NCBI GenBank assembly: GCA_946186535.1
Contig: CAMHNT010000044.1
Span: 1-12,117 of the forward strand
DNA length: 12,117 nucleotides
Reading direction: 5' to 3'
DNA from: an uncultured Clostridia bacterium
GTDB taxonomy: Bacteria; Bacillota; Clostridia; Oscillospirales; Acutalibacteraceae
Shown here: in pieces, positions 1-5,339 of the stretch
Layout: every line of letters begins with the position of its first letter
Numbering within the stretch: the first letter of the stretch is position 1
Position numbers and translations under genes: made by a program
Notes under the pieces: model-generated
Databases searched by the model: none
The model's input: only the letters and a program-made list of their open reading frames with translations
What the model was told of the DNA's origin: nothing

Positions 1-640
1 TGTAAAGAGCGTTTCTTGCCCAATCTCTGTTGATGAGAAGGAAGCTTCGGCTTGACTTGTCGTTGTCATAAACATCGGCGATCTCAACGCTCTTGTTGTA
101 GATTTCGATTCTTGTGGTCTGAACGAGGTGTTCGTTGTCCTCTCCTACGAAGAATGTGAAGCCGATGCTTCCTTCTTCGACGCTGTACTTTGAGAAGTAT
201 CCTCCGGTTACGGTTTCTCCTGTTCTTTTGGAAACAACATCGTTGAGAGCGATTTTTGCAATTTCAATGGCACGGTCGTCAAGTCCCGATTCGAAAATAT
301 GAATCTTTTCTTTGAGTTCGTTGAAGGAGCCTACGATACGGCGAGTTACGTCGCCAAGATCGCTGTACTCTGCTTCGAGAGATTCATCGGTAATTTTTTC
401 CCTTTCTATTTCGGGAATGTAATATACCATAAATCGGTTCTTCATATCGTTGTAGAGAACAGGGTATCTGAGAGTCGCAATGTGACCGCAGTTTTCACAG
501 CGGAAGCCGAAGAGCTTTCCTGCGAGAAGTTGTTCTCTGAACTGAGGATCGGTTGTTGCGTTGACGGTTTTGAATATTTTAACTTCGTTGTCATGATTGC
601 ATTTTGGGCATGAAATTTTTTTCATTTCTGTGTTAGACAT
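1..640 (-). CDS. CpXC zinc-ribbon domain protein (3' end cut by window edge)
   Basis: The visible 213 codons begin MSNTEMKKISCPKCN. Two cysteine pairs, C11-P-K-C14 and C48-x2-C51, form a probable zinc ribbon, and CPKC fits the CpXC domain family (PF14353). The remainder is soluble and mixed alpha/beta, with many acidic and aromatic residues; no signal peptide or membrane segment is seen. The family's function is not established, so I assign no reaction. The start at 638-640 is chosen because GGGAGGA lies 7-8 bases upstream; an in-frame Met five codons later has no such site. The gene is divergent from the unit starting at 999, and its leader contains two hairpins. The reading frame is open to the window edge, so the C-terminus is not seen. 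Confidence 0.85.
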   Translation of the reverse strand, partial: MSNTEMKKISCPKCNHDNEVKIFKTVNATTDPQFREQLLAGKLFGFRCENCGHIATLRYPVLYNDMKNRFMVYYIPEIEREKITDESLEAEYSDLGDVTRRIVGSFNELKEKIHIFESGLDDRAIEIAKIALNDVVSKRTGETVTGGYFSKYSVEEGSIGFTFFVGEDNEHLVQTTRIEIYNKSVEIADVYDNDKSSRSFLLINRDWARNALY

Positions 641-694
641 AATTTTATCCTCCCTACGAATATTAGATTTAATAAATAACTCAAAACAAAACAG

Positions 695-739
695 TCCGAC
701 TAAACGTTCATTTAATCGGAAGCGGTATCAAAATACCGC
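695..739 (-). promoter_or_regulatory. Two hairpins in the CpXC gene leader
   Basis: Positions 722-728 and 733-739 form a perfect 7-bp stem (GCGGTAT/ATACCGC) with a 4-base loop. Positions 695-704 and 711-720 form a second stem, 9 of 10 paired, with loop 705-710. On the minus strand the second hairpin is followed by a T-rich run (CTGTTTTGTTTTGAG), so it resembles an attenuator or leader element of the CpXC mRNA. The stems are seen directly; the role is inferred. Confidence 0.4.
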
Positions 740-761
740 AAAATTCACGTTGATAACACTT

Positions 762-770
762 ATTATAACA
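762..770 (-). promoter_or_regulatory. Extended -10 promoter for the CpXC gene
   Basis: Read on the minus strand this is TGTTATAAT, a perfect TATAAT with an upstream TG (extended -10). There is no good -35 at 16-18 bases, which an extended -10 can tolerate. The transcript would start near 755, giving a leader of about 115 bases. The same 13-base string TTGTGTTATAATA occurs in the M18 aminopeptidase promoter. Confidence 0.5.
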
Positions 771-820
771 CAAAAAACATGGTTTTGTATATAGTTTCAA
801 AAAAATTAATTCTTTAGATA

Positions 821-849
821 TTGACCTGAGACTGATTTTTGGTTAATAT
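821..849 (+). promoter_or_regulatory. Sigma-A-type promoter for the 999-2363 unit
   Basis: TTGACC at 821-826 and TATAAT-like TAATAT at 844-849 are separated by exactly 17 bases. Transcription would start near 856, leaving a leader of about 140 bases before the ATG at 999. No closer promoter with good spacing was found. Confidence 0.5.
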
Positions 850-998
850 ATACATATAGACTTTTATTTTTAAAATTAAGAACATATATAACGATGAATC
901 GAATGTGATTGATGTGGGATGTGTGGTTATTATTTTTGAAGATTTTCACAGTTCGGCAGACCGATTATTTAAATTTTATTTATTAAGGAGTTATTAAT

Positions 999-2006
999 AT
1001 GAGCATTTACAACGAAATCAAAAGAGCTTTGTCCACAACGGTTGACGTTATCGTTGACAAGACGACGACTCAGGCACAGAAGAGCAGACTCGTTACCGTT
1101 ATGAAGAACGAAGAGAAGATTGCTAATCAGGCTTACATCGAGCTTGGAAAGTATCTGTACAACAATCTTCGCAACGACGTTCCGGAGGACATTGCAGAGC
1201 TTTGCGTTGCTGTTGACCAGTCCAAGGAGCGTATGAGCCGTGCACAGGAGATTTACAGAGAGGTTATCCAGCAGGAGCTCGTCAACCGTGAAATCAATAA
1301 AACCGAAACGATCGAGAACCTTAAGAATATCAAAGACCCTATCGTTTCAAAGGCAAAGGATACTGCGGCTAAGGTTAAGGGGACCGCAAAGGATACCGCC
1401 GTTAAGGTGAAGGGAACGGCAAAGGACACAGCGGTCAAAGTAGGTGAACTGAAGGATTCCGCCGCAGTCAAAGCGACGGACATCAAAAACAGGGTTCAAA
1501 AAACCGTTGAGCACGAGAAGGAAGAGATAGCGGAAAAAGCAGAAAAGGTTATCGAGAAGATTGAAGTTATTCAGCACGTTGCTCCGGAGGGTGATCCTGC
1601 TTCGTCGGAAGAAGTTCTGACAGTGGGTCAGGGACTTTCTGAAAATGTTGATGTTATTGAAAATGCTATATTCTCCGATTCTTCGCTTGGCGAGGATACT
1701 GTTGAGCCGGTTGAAGAGCCGCGTGAGATTTTTAGCAGCACTTTGGAGAAAGAGCCTGAAAAAGAGGAAGAAAAATCGGAGCCTGTTGAGGGAGCTGTTT
1801 CCGAGGCGGCTGATGTCGAGGATACATTTGTTCCGGAAACGGAGACTGTTGATCAGGAATTTCAGAGAACCGTTCCGGTTGATATAATCACCGAGAATGA
1901 TTTTGAGGAAGACGAGCCTGAGGTGAAGCCCATCGAGAAGAACACTCCGTTCACAAAGGCTATGAAGTTAAGGCAGATCATCACGAAGAAAAACCCGGAA
2001 GAATAA
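999..2006 (+). CDS. LEA-like helical repeat protein of unknown function
   Basis: I do not recognise this 335-residue protein. AAGGAG at 985-990, 8 bases before the ATG, supports the start. Three parts are visible. Residues 1-110 are a charged, probably coiled-coil helical domain. Residues 119-151 are three near-identical 11-residue units (AKDTAAKVKGT, AKDTAVKVKGT, AKDTAVKVGEL), with a degenerate fourth, reminiscent of amphipathic LEA group 3 or apolipoprotein-like helices. Residues from about 195 on are Glu/Pro/Val-rich, acidic and probably disordered, ending in a short basic tail. There is no signal peptide, membrane segment or cysteine ribbon, so it is probably cytosolic. The MIF-like gene follows after 18 bases, so the two are probably cotranscribed. 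A role in stress protection or membrane/protein binding would be a guess from the repeat type only. Confidence 0.8.
   Translation: MSIYNEIKRALSTTVDVIVDKTTTQAQKSRLVTVMKNEEKIANQAYIELGKYLYNNLRNDVPEDIAELCVAVDQSKERMSRAQEIYREVIQQELVNREINKTETIENLKNIKDPIVSKAKDTAAKVKGTAKDTAVKVKGTAKDTAVKVGELKDSAAVKATDIKNRVQKTVEHEKEEIAEKAEKVIEKIEVIQHVAPEGDPASSEEVLTVGQGLSENVDVIENAIFSDSSLGEDTVEPVEEPREIFSSTLEKEPEKEEEKSEPVEGAVSEAADVEDTFVPETETVDQEFQRTVPVDIITENDFEEDEPEVKPIEKNTPFTKAMKLRQIITKKNPEE
1353..1451 (+). repeat. Three tandem 33-bp repeats within the 999 gene
   Basis: Units at 1353-1385, 1386-1418 and 1419-1451 each encode an 11-residue unit starting AKDTA. The DNA units differ mostly at third codon positions, so the protein repeat is conserved better than the DNA. 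A weaker fourth unit (KDSAAVKATDI) follows. Confidence 0.85.
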
Positions 2007-2024
2007 TAAAAGGAGGCGGTTCTG

Positions 2025-2363
2025 ATGCCTTTCATTGACTGCAAACTTAATATCGATATAACAAAACAGCAGGAGACCGAACTTAAAGATGAGTTTGGAA
2101 AAGCGATCTCTCTTATTCCCGGAAAGAGTGAAAACTGGCTTATGGTCAATATCGAGCCAAAATGTTCTCTTTATTTCAGGGGAAGCAACGAAAAGCCGAC
2201 TGCCATGATTTCGGTTATGGTTTACGGAAAACCAAATCCCAACGCTTATGACACTCTTACTGCACGATTCAACACGATTTTAAGTTCGGTTCTTAATATT
2301 GAGGAGATGTATGTCAGCTACAGCGAAACGAGTAATTTCGGTTACAACGGCAGTAATTTCTGA
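2025..2363 (+). CDS. MIF / phenylpyruvate tautomerase family protein
   Basis: This 112-residue protein has the length and layout of macrophage migration inhibitory factor (PF01187, tautomerase superfamily), which forms trimers of about 115-residue subunits. Met is followed at once by Pro, the catalytic N-terminal proline after Met removal. A GKSENWLMVNIEP stretch matches the MIF GKPPQYIAVHVVPD region and supplies the active-site lysine. The C-terminal FGYNGSNF matches MIF VGWNNSTF, and the tyrosine of IEEMYVSYS aligns with MIF Tyr95. MIF Asn97 is replaced by Ser. Family members tautomerise phenylpyruvate or D-dopachrome; the physiological role in bacteria is unclear. AGGAGG at 2011-2016, 8 bases upstream, fixes the start. 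It lies 18 bases after the LEA-like gene, probably in the same operon. The protein is presumably cytosolic, with no signal peptide. Confidence 0.85.
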   Translation: MPFIDCKLNIDITKQQETELKDEFGKAISLIPGKSENWLMVNIEPKCSLYFRGSNEKPTAMISVMVYGKPNPNAYDTLTARFNTILSSVLNIEEMYVSYSETSNFGYNGSNF

Positions 2364-2436
2364 CGTTAGTTGGGCTGAATGTGAAATGCGGATTTAATCG
2401 GCAGCGGTTCCTTAAGATAATAAAAATATATTAGAA

Positions 2437-2638
2437 ACTATAAATGAGCAAATTTTAAAATTGCACAAAAAATTTGACAGAGGACGTTTAAAGTTTTTGC
2501 CCAGCTTTTTTCAAAAAGTGCCCTTGGGGTACGAAGCCCTTAACGAAATATTACTTCTTAAAAATGCCGCAGTGCGGCATTTTTATAAAACTTTTTGTTC
2601 AAATTGACTATTAGTTAAACGATTTGCTCATTTATAGT
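2437..2638. mobile_element. MITE-like inverted-repeat element (candidate)
   Basis: ACTATAAATGAGCAAAT at 2437-2453 is perfectly inverted at 2622-2638, bounding about 200 bases without a coding sequence. Inside are a strong hairpin (2560-2584), a CTTTTTTCAAAAAG-type short palindrome near 2505-2518 and two GCCCTT copies. Size, terminal inverted repeats and absence of a gene fit a non-autonomous MITE or a dispersed intergenic repeat. No clear target-site duplication is visible, and only one copy is in the window, so the call is tentative. Confidence 0.4.
2560..2584 (+). terminator. Hairpin with T-run, probable terminator after the MIF-like gene
   Basis: An 11-bp perfect stem (AAAAATGCCGC/GCGGCATTTTT) with a 3-base loop, A-rich on the 5' side and T-rich on the 3' side, so it could act in both directions. 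It lies about 200 bases after the stop at 2363, inside the MITE-like element. Confidence 0.55.
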
Positions 2639-2642
2639 ATAG

Positions 2643-2678
2643 AAAGCAGAACAGAGCCTGTCTTTGTTCTGCTTTTTT
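2643..2678 (+). terminator. Rho-independent terminator upstream of the M18 gene
   Basis: AAGCAGAACA pairs with TGTTCTGCTT (11 bp counting A/T ends, 2643-2653 with 2665-2675) around an 11-base loop, and the 3' arm runs into six Ts (2673-2678). It would insulate the M18 promoter at 2721-2749 from upstream transcription. Confidence 0.65.
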
Positions 2679-2720
2679 ATGAACAATAGGAAAATTTTTA
2701 TTTTACTGTGTTTGTTTCTG

Positions 2721-2749
2721 TTTTCAAATGCGGAGTGTTGTGTTATAAT
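2721..2749 (+). promoter_or_regulatory. Extended -10 promoter for the M18-nfo operon
   Basis: TGTTATAAT at 2741-2749 is a perfect extended -10. TTTTCA at 2721-2726 is a weak -35 (4 of 6) at 17-base spacing. Transcription would start near 2756, about 67 bases before the ATG at 2823. A second TATAAT at 2783-2788 lacks a well-spaced -35. Confidence 0.55.
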
Positions 2750-2822
2750 AGATTTGTTGCAGATAACTGCAATACGATATTGTATAATTATTTATATTGA
2801 TATAAAGAAAGGATTGAAAAAA

Positions 2823-4232
2823 ATGGCTGAAAAACCTGAAAAATCAAAGGCAGCACAGCTTAAGGAAAAGCTTGCGGCAAAGAAACCGGGCGGTGCTCTG
2901 ACCCTTGAGAAGGAGAAAATTGCCCTTGCCGATGAATTCTGTGAGGGCTACAAGGCATTCATAAATACAAGCAAGGTTGAGCGTGAAGCAGTAAAAACAA
3001 CTGAAAAAATTGCGCTTGAACACGGCTTTGAAAAATATGACGTAACAAGATCCTACAAGCCCGGAGACAAGATTTATGTCATAAACCGTGGAAAAAACAT
3101 AGGACTTGCAGTTATCGGAAAGAACGGAACAAAGAACGGAGTTCGTCTTGTTATCGCTCACATCGATTCGCCTCGTCTTGATCTTAAGCCGAATCCGCTT
3201 TATGAGTCAAACGATCTTGCCATGTTCAAAACTCATTATTACGGCGGAATCAAAAAATATCAGTGGACGGCTATTCCTCTCGCACTTCACGGAAGAATAG
3301 TTCGGCTTGACGGTGAGAACATCGATGTTTCGATCGGTGAGAACGACGATGAGCCGTGCTTCTGTGTTTCCGACCTGCTTCCTCATCTTTCGAGAGAGCA
3401 GTCGGCGAAGCCTGTTGCAAAAGCTTTCACAGGTGAGGATATGAACGTTCTTATCGGAAGCCGTCCGTTTAACGACGACAAGGAATCCGAGCAGGTAAAG
3501 CTCAATATTCTCAACATTCTCTTCGAGAAATACGGAATCGTTGAGTCTGATTTCCTTTCCGCTGAGCTTGATCTGGTTCCTGCTTTTAAGGCAAGGGATA
3601 TCGGTTTCGACAGAAGTCTTATCGGCGCTTACGGTCATGACGACAAGGTTTGTGCATATCCGGGAGTTATGGCTGCCGTTACGGTTGAAAATCCTGAAGA
3701 TACATTTATCACATTTCTCTGCGACAAAGAGGAAATCGGTTCTGACGGCAACACGGGTATGCAGTCAGCTTTCCTCCGTGATTTTATTGCGGATCTGGCT
3801 CAGGCGGACGGGGTTGAATACCGTCATGTGATGGCGAAATCCACCTGTCTTTCTGCGGACGTCAATGCGGCGTTCGATCCGAATTATCCGAGTGCGTTTG
3901 AGGCTAACAATTCAAGCTATCTCAACGGCGGAGTTATTATTACGAAATATACGGGCAGCGGCGGAAAGTATGACACAAGCGACGCATCTGCGGAATTTAT
4001 GGGTCAGGTCAGAAGAATGCTCCACAAGAATGATATTCTTTGGCAGACGGGCGAGCTTGGAAGAGTTGACCTCGGCGGCGGCGGTACGATCGCTAAGTAC
4101 ATTGCCAATCTGAATGTAGATGTAGTTGATCTCGGAGTTCCCGTGCTTTCTATGCATGCACCGTTTGAGGTTGTGTCTAAGGTCGATGTTTACATGGCAT
4201 ACCTTGCATTCGTTGCGTTTTTTGAGACATGA
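2823..4232 (+). CDS. M18 family metalloaminopeptidase
   Basis: A 469-residue cytosolic dinuclear-zinc aminopeptidase of family M18 (PF02127), which removes N-terminal, typically acidic, residues from peptides. Family motifs are intact: IAHIDSPRLDLKPNP (H113, first metal ligand), GAYGHDDKVCAYPG (D273/D274), CDKEEIGSDGNTGMQS (catalytic E303, ligand E304), LSADVNAAFDPNYP (D346) and SMHAPFEV (H435). Length and layout fit the clostridial 'aminopeptidase 1' (ApeA-like) branch; I give no symbol because branch assignment needs a tree. The start at 2823 is chosen because AAAGGA at 2808-2813 is 9 bases upstream. The ORF is open further upstream to 2664, but that stretch crosses a terminator and a promoter and encodes an implausible Cys/Ile-rich leader. 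The Lys/Glu-rich N-terminal 30 residues look disordered. nfo follows after 26 bases, suggesting cotranscription. Confidence 0.92.
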   Translation: MAEKPEKSKAAQLKEKLAAKKPGGALTLEKEKIALADEFCEGYKAFINTSKVEREAVKTTEKIALEHGFEKYDVTRSYKPGDKIYVINRGKNIGLAVIGKNGTKNGVRLVIAHIDSPRLDLKPNPLYESNDLAMFKTHYYGGIKKYQWTAIPLALHGRIVRLDGENIDVSIGENDDEPCFCVSDLLPHLSREQSAKPVAKAFTGEDMNVLIGSRPFNDDKESEQVKLNILNILFEKYGIVESDFLSAELDLVPAFKARDIGFDRSLIGAYGHDDKVCAYPGVMAAVTVENPEDTFITFLCDKEEIGSDGNTGMQSAFLRDFIADLAQADGVEYRHVMAKSTCLSADVNAAFDPNYPSAFEANNSSYLNGGVIITKYTGSGGKYDTSDASAEFMGQVRRMLHKNDILWQTGELGRVDLGGGGTIAKYIANLNVDVVDLGVPVLSMHAPFEVVSKVDVYMAYLAFVAFFET

Positions 4233-4258
4233 TATCCCTATTAAGGAGTTGAAAAAAT

Positions 4259-5092
4259 ATGCTGACAATAGGCTGTCATCTTTCCGCCTCAAAAGGCTTT
4301 CTCCATATGGGAAAGGAGGCTGTATCGATCGGTGCGAACACGTTCCAGTTTTTCACGAGAAATCCACGGGGCTTTAAGGTCAAAGAACTTGACGCTCAAG
4401 ACTGCGAAAAGTTTCTTGAATTCTGGAAAGAAAATAACGGCGGTAAAATTATCGCTCATGCACCATACACTCTTAATGCCTGCTCTGCCGACGAAAGAAC
4501 GAGAGAACTTGCGTATATGATAATGTCCGACGATCTTGAAAGATTGGAGCATGTCCCCGGAAACTACTATAATTTTCACCCGGGCAGTCATGTCAAACAG
4601 GGCGTTGAAGTCGGTATTGATTATATCGTAGAGCTTCTCAATAAGATAATAAAGCCCGAACAGAAAACCACGGTTCTCCTTGAAACCATGGCTGGGAAGG
4701 GAAGCGAAATCGGCAGAAGCTTTGAAGAGCTTAAGACGATAATCGACAGAGTCGAATGCAGGGAAAAGATAGGTGTTTGCCTTGATTCCTGTCATATTTT
4801 TGACGGGGGATACGATATTGTCAATGATCTTGACGGAGTTTTCGAGGAATTCGATAAGGTTGTCGGTCTTGAAAAGCTTCATTTTATTCATTTGAATGAC
4901 AGCAAGAATCCTATCGGAAGTCATAAGGACAGACATGAGGTTATCGGAAAAGGAAATATCGGTCTTGATGCTATTACCGCTTTTATCAATCACAGTGCAG
5001 TAAGAAATCTTCCTATTGTTCTTGAAACGCCGAATGATCTTCCGGGATATAAACAGGAAATCGAATTGCTGAAAAGTGTTTATAAAGAGTAA
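4259..5092 (+). CDS. nfo: Deoxyribonuclease IV (endonuclease IV, AP endonuclease family 2)
   Basis: A 277-residue TIM-barrel nuclease that cleaves the phosphodiester bond 5' of abasic sites in base excision repair. All nine metal ligands of the E. coli Nfo trinuclear zinc site can be aligned: H67 (IIAHAPY), H107 (NFHPGSH), E142 (LLETMAGKG), D176 and H179 (CLDSCHIFDGGYD), H201 (IHLNDSK), D214 and H216 (HKDRHEVIGKG) and E246 (VLETPND). Length is normal for the family. AAGGAG at 4243-4248, 10 bases before the ATG, sets the start. It lies 26 bases after the M18 stop and is probably expressed from the same promoter; I see no functional link between peptidase and repair enzyme. The stop codon abuts the highly structured element at 5093-5247. 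A large antisense frame across this gene is a shadow. Confidence 0.95.
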   Translation: MLTIGCHLSASKGFLHMGKEAVSIGANTFQFFTRNPRGFKVKELDAQDCEKFLEFWKENNGGKIIAHAPYTLNACSADERTRELAYMIMSDDLERLEHVPGNYYNFHPGSHVKQGVEVGIDYIVELLNKIIKPEQKTTVLLETMAGKGSEIGRSFEELKTIIDRVECREKIGVCLDSCHIFDGGYDIVNDLDGVFEEFDKVVGLEKLHFIHLNDSKNPIGSHKDRHEVIGKGNIGLDAITAFINHSAVRNLPIVLETPNDLPGYKQEIELLKSVYKE

Positions 5093-5247
5093 CTGATACC
5101 AATCCCTGTTAAAAAGTGCAAAGCGCTTTTTATAGCTCCGCAGGAGCGTCAGGGATGGTATGAGACGTGTTTTGTGCTTCTGCGCAAAACGGGCAGCGCC
5201 GCGCAGGCGATGCCCCTCTGATAAAAAGTGTGCACTTTTTATCAGAG
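5093..5247. repeat. Multi-hairpin structured element after nfo
   Basis: Consecutive stems fill this 155-base stretch. (1) 5096-5108 pairs with 5150-5161, 12 bp with one bulged A, enclosing two hairpins (5110-5132, about 10 bp with one wobble; 5135-5147, 5 bp), so it folds as a three-way junction. (2) 5169-5190, a 9-bp stem with a TTCT loop. (3) 5191-5215, stems of 5 and 4 bp separated by a G/A mismatch. (4) 5216-5247, a 15-bp perfect stem. The ends are related: CTGATA and AAAAAGTGC at the left recur inverted in the right hairpin, as in a MITE or REP-type element. GC content is higher than in the other intergenic DNA. It could be a mobile repeat, a 3' RNA stabiliser, or a small structured RNA; the sequence alone does not decide. 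Confidence 0.55.
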
Positions 5248-5256
5248 AATAGTATG

Positions 5257-5293
5257 AAAACTCCGCCGGGCAGCCAAAGCCTGGCGGAGTTTT
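5257..5293. terminator. Bidirectional terminator between nfo and the Mur ligase gene
   Basis: AAAACTCCGCC (5257-5267) pairs with GGCGGAGTTTT (5283-5293); the stem extends by a G/T and three more pairs around a 7-base loop. With A and T tracts at the two ends it can serve both converging genes, nfo from the left and the Mur ligase from the right. Confidence 0.75.
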
Positions 5294-5339
5294 CCACATG
5301 TTTATAATATAATGTTGAAAATATTGTTCTGTTAAAAGC

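Larger units (their letters stand above)
641..998. other. Divergent intergenic region, CpXC gene / 999 gene
   Basis: This AT-rich spacer of 358 bases has no credible coding sequence. It holds the leader hairpins and extended -10 of the CpXC gene (leftward) and a well-spaced promoter for the 999-2363 unit (rightward). A short ORF at 597-794 has no ribosome binding site and overlaps the CpXC start, so it is not counted as a gene. Confidence 0.7.
2364..2822. other. Gene-less stretch with MITE-like element, terminators and promoter
   Basis: This 459-base stretch contains a 17-bp inverted-repeat pair (2437-2638), two terminator-type hairpins (2560-2584 and 2643-2678) and the extended -10 promoter of the M18 gene. 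An in-frame upward extension of the M18 ORF to 2664 crosses the terminator and promoter and is not taken as coding. Confidence 0.65.

Noticed and set aside
299..613. Plus-strand frame of 104 codons inside the CpXC gene
   Set aside because: It is antisense to the CpXC gene, which has a clear ribosome binding site and conserved cysteine pairs; the frame has neither a good site nor a known domain.
2664..2822. Upstream extension of the M18 aminopeptidase by 53 residues
   Set aside because: It begins in the loop and 3' arm of a terminator, crosses the promoter, encodes an implausible leader, and lacks a ribosome binding site, whereas 2823 has one.
4289..5299. Open frame of 336 codons on the minus strand opposite nfo
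   Set aside because: It lies antisense to nfo, which has all its metal ligands, has no family resemblance, and crosses the structured element and part of the terminator.
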